From positions 2,015,501-2,079,500 of the forward strand of contig CP137326.1 in the NCBI GenBank assembly GCA_033182465.1: a DNA stretch of 64,000 nucleotides. The letters are read 5' to 3'. Below, in pieces: positions 59,970-64,000 of the stretch. This DNA is from Sanghuangporus weigelae (Eukaryota > Basidiomycota > Agaricomycetes > Hymenochaetales > Hymenochaetaceae). The translations under genes and the position numbers were made by a program. Below the pieces are notes generated by a model. That model was not told where the DNA came from and searched no databases. It saw only the letters and a program-made list of their open reading frames with translations. Positions within the stretch are counted from its first letter, which is position 1. Every line of letters begins with the position of its first letter.

Positions 59970-62345
59970 ATGGCACCAGAGTATTCACAGCGACCAACTC
60001 ATCTTTCCTCACGGCCATCATCTAACTCTCGCCCGGCGACACGCTCGTCGTCGCCGACATCTCCATCGCGCCCAAGAAGTCCGTTTCCAACGACATTGCG
60101 TCCAACAGCTTCGTTCTCATCAATGAAGCGACCAACCTCACCTTCAGCTTCGCCTGCCACCACAGGTAGTCCTCAACGGGTGACTGCCACGGCGGGACCG
60201 ACAAGTAAACATTTGGCCTCGCAGGATATAGGGGGTTGTACAATTAGCTCGGCAAGCTCAGTCGTTGGTGTGAGCTCGAGTCTCGTGAGTGCCGAAGGCG
60301 CGTTGATAAAGGAGAGCACATCGGGTATAGAGACGGAAACGGAGGCTGAAAGTGACGACGAAACCGAGACAGTAAGAGAAGTTGATTCTGGTAGAACTCA
60401 TGCTATTGCCGAAGGTTACATTGAGGAGCCTGGCGGGGAGGAAGAAGCGCGTAGAGTGTTGCGAGAACAACTCAAACGCTCCCTCACTCAACGACACGAG
60501 GCAAGCAGTGACGCAGATCCTTCACTCTCTCCAACTATAGAGCTATCCGATCACAAGCTTAACCTGAATCTTGAAGGTGAGCGACTTAGACGATACTTTT
60601 GAAGTTCGTGGATGTCTCACAAGACGCGTTTTCCAGAAACCTTGACTCCACGACAATATTTCGTGCTGACGGATGCAGGGAAACCTGTCTTCGTCTCGAA
60701 CGGTTCTCCTCTGGCTGCCGATCCGGATGCGTTGGCGTCGACGATGGGACTCGTGCAAGCTCTTATCTCTGTTTTCCTTGATGATGGAGACAAACTCCGC
60801 TCCGTCAACGCAGGGCGAACGCGAATAAGTTTACTCCTTCGATCTCCCCTATACTATGCTTGTGTTTCGAGCTGGGGTGAACCAGAGAGTGTGGTGCGTA
60901 GCCATTTAGATATTTGTACAATTTCGGCGCCTAAGTAATTTGATAACTAATTTACTCGACCGTCCCAGGAAGACACGCTCTCACCTCGAATATCTTCACC
61001 TTCAAATACTCAGTGTTGTTTCCGCTGCCCAGCTGCGTAAAATCTTCGAACGTCGGACGAACTTCGATCTGCGTAGATTGCTGAGCGGGGCAGAGACTTT
61101 TCTGCACTCGCTATTAGCGAGAATGCAATGTGATTTAGCCATGAGCACAGCATCGCTACTTTGCCTTTCCATGGATCCGAATTTGAGAAGGAAAATCGGG
61201 GATGCTTTGGTCCCGGCAAAGACAAAGGTGAGGGAGACCTATGATACCAGCGTGTGATATAGGATTCATCGATTTTAAGGACATACTATATGTCATGCTC
61301 ATCGCCCGCGGTCGAGTGGTCACACTTGTCCGGCCAAGGAAACATTCGGTCCACCCTGCAGGTATTTACCTCGTTCTGGGAATCTTTGGTGTCGGCCCTG
61401 ACAATTTACTTGCTCAGACCTTCATATTCTCCTCAACACTATCCACGCACCCGCTATAGCCGAATCTCCTGCTTCCTGGCTTCCAATATGTCTCCCAAAG
61501 TTTAATCCTGGATTCCTACATGCATACGTGACCTTTCCGCAACGAAGCGAAGCTGAATCGTCATCTGGGAGTCAAACACAGAGTACGTCGACTAGTGGGA
61601 ACTCAACCCCTAATGAACCTGTCTCAGAGAGGGCTTCGCAACCGATTGGGCTTGGATTGATATGCCTCAGTGGGGGAGGAGGCGGTGAATTCGAGACTAT
61701 CCGGGCGTGGTGCGAGGATGCGATAAAGGTATGCTATTTCAACTCTTCTCCTGAGTTCAATCCCTTAATACAAACGTCAGGGTCTTGAAACTTCTGGATC
61801 TCTGGACTCCTTGGCGCGTACAATTCGACGTGGGTATACAGAATACGACGTCTCTGTACTTGGTGTACCCGGTCTTCGACATTTTATTTACAAGAGCCGT
61901 CCTCATGTACAAGTGACTCATCCAGAATGGGGACAGGATTATAGTGATACGGAGACTCGACGGCGGTGCGTTCTCCTTATTCCGAATTTCTGACAGCACG
62001 ATTGAATGCGATTTTGTTAAGGTTGATCACGTTGTACCAAGTGGTGCACGACAATATTCACGGGAAGTCAGGTCAGAAAGAAACATTGAAACTGCAATAC
62101 ATCAAGACAAATCGAGAAGCAATCATGGGTTGGGTATGTTGTACACCTTCAATGTTTCTTTTTTCTTTCTCTCCAGGTATGCACTGATAGAGCTCACGGT
62201 ACAGATTACGCAACCATTTGAGTTATATATAGCTGTCTCCCCCGAACTGAGCAAAACGGCTGTTGTCGGGGCAGCTAATACTGTTGTGCGCTGGGTGAAG
62301 CGCGAGGAGGCGCGATTGTTTCTACGCGACGCGCCTGTCTTCTAG
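59970..62345 (+). CDS. MON1: Vacuolar fusion protein Mon1
   Basis: Eight exons, 59970-60576, 60637-60893, 60973-61227, 61280-61361, 61418-61728, 61781-61965, 62022-62133 and 62205-62345, sum to 1950 nt and 649 residues. A disordered Ser/Pro- and acid-rich N-terminus of about 200 residues precedes the first longin-like domain (LTPRQYFVLTDAGKPVFVSN). Then come LEYLHLQILSVVS, the middle domain (ILYVMLIARGRVVTLVRPRK, ADLHILLNTIHAP) and a C-terminal domain (FIYKSRPHVQVTHPEW; then FELYIAVSPELSK and a typical end VKREEARLFL). With Ccz1, Mon1 is the nucleotide exchange factor for Rab7/Ypt7 on late endosomes and autophagosomes, replacing Rab5 by Rab7. A serine-rich insert at about residues 435-475 interrupts the middle domain. 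The first ATG of the frame is used. Confidence 0.9.
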
Positions 62346-62818
62346 TTATGCCTTGTATCGGCGGAAACATACCCAATTCTTTTAACGTTGTTTTCCTATC
62401 TATCTGGTTGTCTGCATAGACGTGTTGTACTCATTGACGATATTATAATGCCTTTTCTTGATCTCAATCTTACAGGTGATGATATCCGCGCCTTCAATCG
62501 GACATCGACATTGTTGTTTCCATTTCCTTCCCCCGAAATTGTACAGACCAGCACAGCAAATTGATAGCCGCGCCGCGTTGATCTCAAAAAAGTTCCACGC
62601 TGATTGAATTGGACACGGATCAGAGCATTTTTTCTAGCAGACTTTTCTAGTCTGGACCTATTTTTCGGCGGTTTCTTGGGTTACGGCAACTGCGTCCTGT
62701 AATGCCCGACGTGCGATGTCGCGTATGGGTCGTGTGTATTCTCTCAAGCCTTTTGTCTCGTTTCGCCCATCATCCTCGTCTTTCGTTTTCCTCCTTTCCT
62801 CGCGTCTGCCTTCCATGA
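62346..62818. other. Intergenic promoter region of the SKN1/KRE6-like gene
   Basis: 470 bases with pyrimidine-rich tracts just before the ATG (TCGTTTTCCTCCTTTCCTCG). No gene recognised. Confidence 0.4.
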
Positions 62819-64000
62819 ATGATGGCCTCTGGCTCCGAAGGGCGAGCTCAATCCGACGCCGACAATGGCGAAGGAGCTAGCAGTGCGAGTTCAAGTTTTA
62901 CTCCCGGCACGTCCGTGACCACAAGTAGCACGACAACTGTGCCGAGCTCGCCACGGATGCCGCCGACCCCGACTGCAATGACACCGCTCATTACACCAGC
63001 TCCAAGTCCGCCAGCAGAGAAAGCGAGATTCCAAATACCTATTCCTGGTGTTGAAGTTGATCGTCCGTGGATGCGCAGCGAATTGCTTTCTCCCAGTCGA
63101 TTTTCAGGCCAGTTCTTCGTGAGATTTTTTTTCTCCCTTGCTTAATAAAAATAGCTCGTGTGATTGATCTCTTCATTGTTAGGATGATGGGCCGAGTCCG
63201 TACAATTTAGCGGACTTGGAAGCGCCTCGACCTCCTTATGCACGATCATTTTCGGATACTAGTAGCATGTCTAGCAGAGTGCGTCGTCCTATATATCCCC
63301 ATCTTCTTCGATGTTAATTATTGCAAAATACTTCTGTGAATGGTATTTTAGTTTTCATTATTACCAGATCCGAGTACATGGGGGAGCGCGATGGACGCCA
63401 CCGTGGCAGAACCAGATGATGAACTACATACACCAGACCCAGACAGGGATAAGACGATTGACAAGGGTGGGACTATCTGCACACCTCGAGGAATGCTGAA
63501 CCTGGGATGTCTAGTCAGTGCACTGGACTGCTACTGCTTCTTTCACGGCCTTTGCTGACCATGCTTTCGCATGATTGCATGTGAATGATCAGGTCGTTCT
63601 CTTAGCTTCATTGTTTGCTCTTTTGTACGTTCATCAAAATCTTTTCTTCGACTTTAGACTTCCTTGACTAACGCATTGGTAACTGTGATGTTCAGCGCGG
63701 CTTGGCCGATAGTGTATCACTTCACTCACAAGCATCCTTCGAATCTTTCGAACATCACTACGAACTCGACGGGGCAGGTTCCAGTAAGCGCGTGAGTCTC
63801 GCATTTTATTTATGCTTCCCCTTCCATAGTTAACTGATTTTCTGCCTTACATCCCTATAGCGTACATCGATCTGAGCTGGACGCTTTACGAGGACGATAA
63901 ACGCCATCTCTATCCTTCCATTCCCGTACATTGGCCCTCTTAGATGCGTGCACTTGGCCCGCACTCATCCCTTCATTTCCGACATCTGGTATATTCGCTC
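62819..64000 (+). CDS. SKN1/KRE6-like beta-1,6-glucan synthesis protein, N-terminal part (runs off the window)
   Basis: Exons 62819-63118, 63183-63278, 63352-63513, 63593-63624 and 63696-63783 join in frame to 226 residues. A Ser/Thr/Pro-rich cytosolic tail leads to LLPDPSTWGSAMDATVAEPD, the pre-membrane motif of the SKN1/KRE6 family. Then come GGTICTPRGMLNLGCL, a single helix VVLLASLFALFAAWPIVYHF, and NSTGQVP, where the lumenal part begins. Family members are type II membrane proteins with a GH16-like domain needed for cell-wall beta-1,6-glucan. The expected LIDxDTP start of that domain is not visible in the last 217 bases. An alternative splice (donor after 63790) would end at TAA 63898-63900, giving a truncated protein. 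Hence the 3' end is open. Confidence 0.7.

Noticed and set aside
61966-61995. 31-nt intron in MON1 (61966-61996)
   Set aside because: It is too short for a spliceosomal intron here; the acceptor at 62020-62021 gives a 56-nt intron and restores the conserved RRRLITLYQ segment.

Overview
The window is nuclear DNA of a filamentous basidiomycete, most likely a mushroom-forming Agaricomycete. Genes are dense and cut by many 50-80 nt GT-AG introns, some bordering very small exons. The gene content also fits: DUF6533 membrane proteins, F-box proteins, a kelch-BTB protein with a long disordered tail, and a Tad-type LINE. No tRNA, rRNA, CRISPR or bacterial-type operon was seen. All exon models were made by eye from splice signals, reading frame and remembered family conservation. 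For FKBP12, the GST, the flavin monooxygenase, Mon1, Dsc3 and the kelch-BTB gene, the summed exon length is a multiple of three.

Layout. 1-10.9 kb is a degenerating tandem array of DUF6533 seven-helix-type genes: copy A (5' end outside the window, broken by a stop split over a splice junction), relic B, and copies C and D, which look intact with superimposable exons and duplicated promoters. Another member (F, minus) lies at 16.6-18.5 kb. A fifth (E, plus, 57.7-59.5 kb) keeps most exon sizes but carries a TAA. Between and after them come an intronless F-box gene (11.5-12.8 kb), a CHFR-like RING/PBZ ubiquitin ligase (13.4-16.0 kb), a flavin monooxygenase fused to an NTF2-like domain (19.4-21.6 kb) and a small two-helix membrane protein (21.8-22.5 kb).

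22.5-30.0 kb is a transposon graveyard. It holds GTATAC-rich inverted-repeat relics, one of which received a complete 6.24-kb Tad-like LINE with poly(A) tail and a 13-bp target duplication. 30.1-38.4 kb is a conserved gene block: DSC complex subunit 3, omega-type GST, a large F-box gene and FKBP12. 38.4-42.1 kb holds no gene I can name. 42.1-44.0 kb is CDK1/cdc2, followed by about 3.8 kb without a clear gene and a poorly resolved membrane protein (47.8-48.5 kb). 48.9-53.7 kb is the kelch-BTB gene.

54.5-57.2 kb is a nest of DNA transposons: an hAT-like non-autonomous element with 8-bp target duplication, containing both a 620-bp TA-flanked MITE and a Tc1/mariner element whose DD34E transposase has three in-frame TGA codons. 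60.0-62.3 kb is MON1, and 62.8 kb to the right edge is the start of a SKN1/KRE6-like gene.

Functional threads: ubiquitin ligation (CHFR-like, Dsc3, two F-box proteins, kelch-BTB), cell cycle (CDK1, CHFR-like), endolysosomal traffic (Mon1), cell-wall glucan (SKN1/KRE6) and redox or detoxification (monooxygenase, GST). The most unusual parts are the DUF6533 family at different stages of decay, the recurrent microexons in unrelated genes, and the two nested transposon assemblies.
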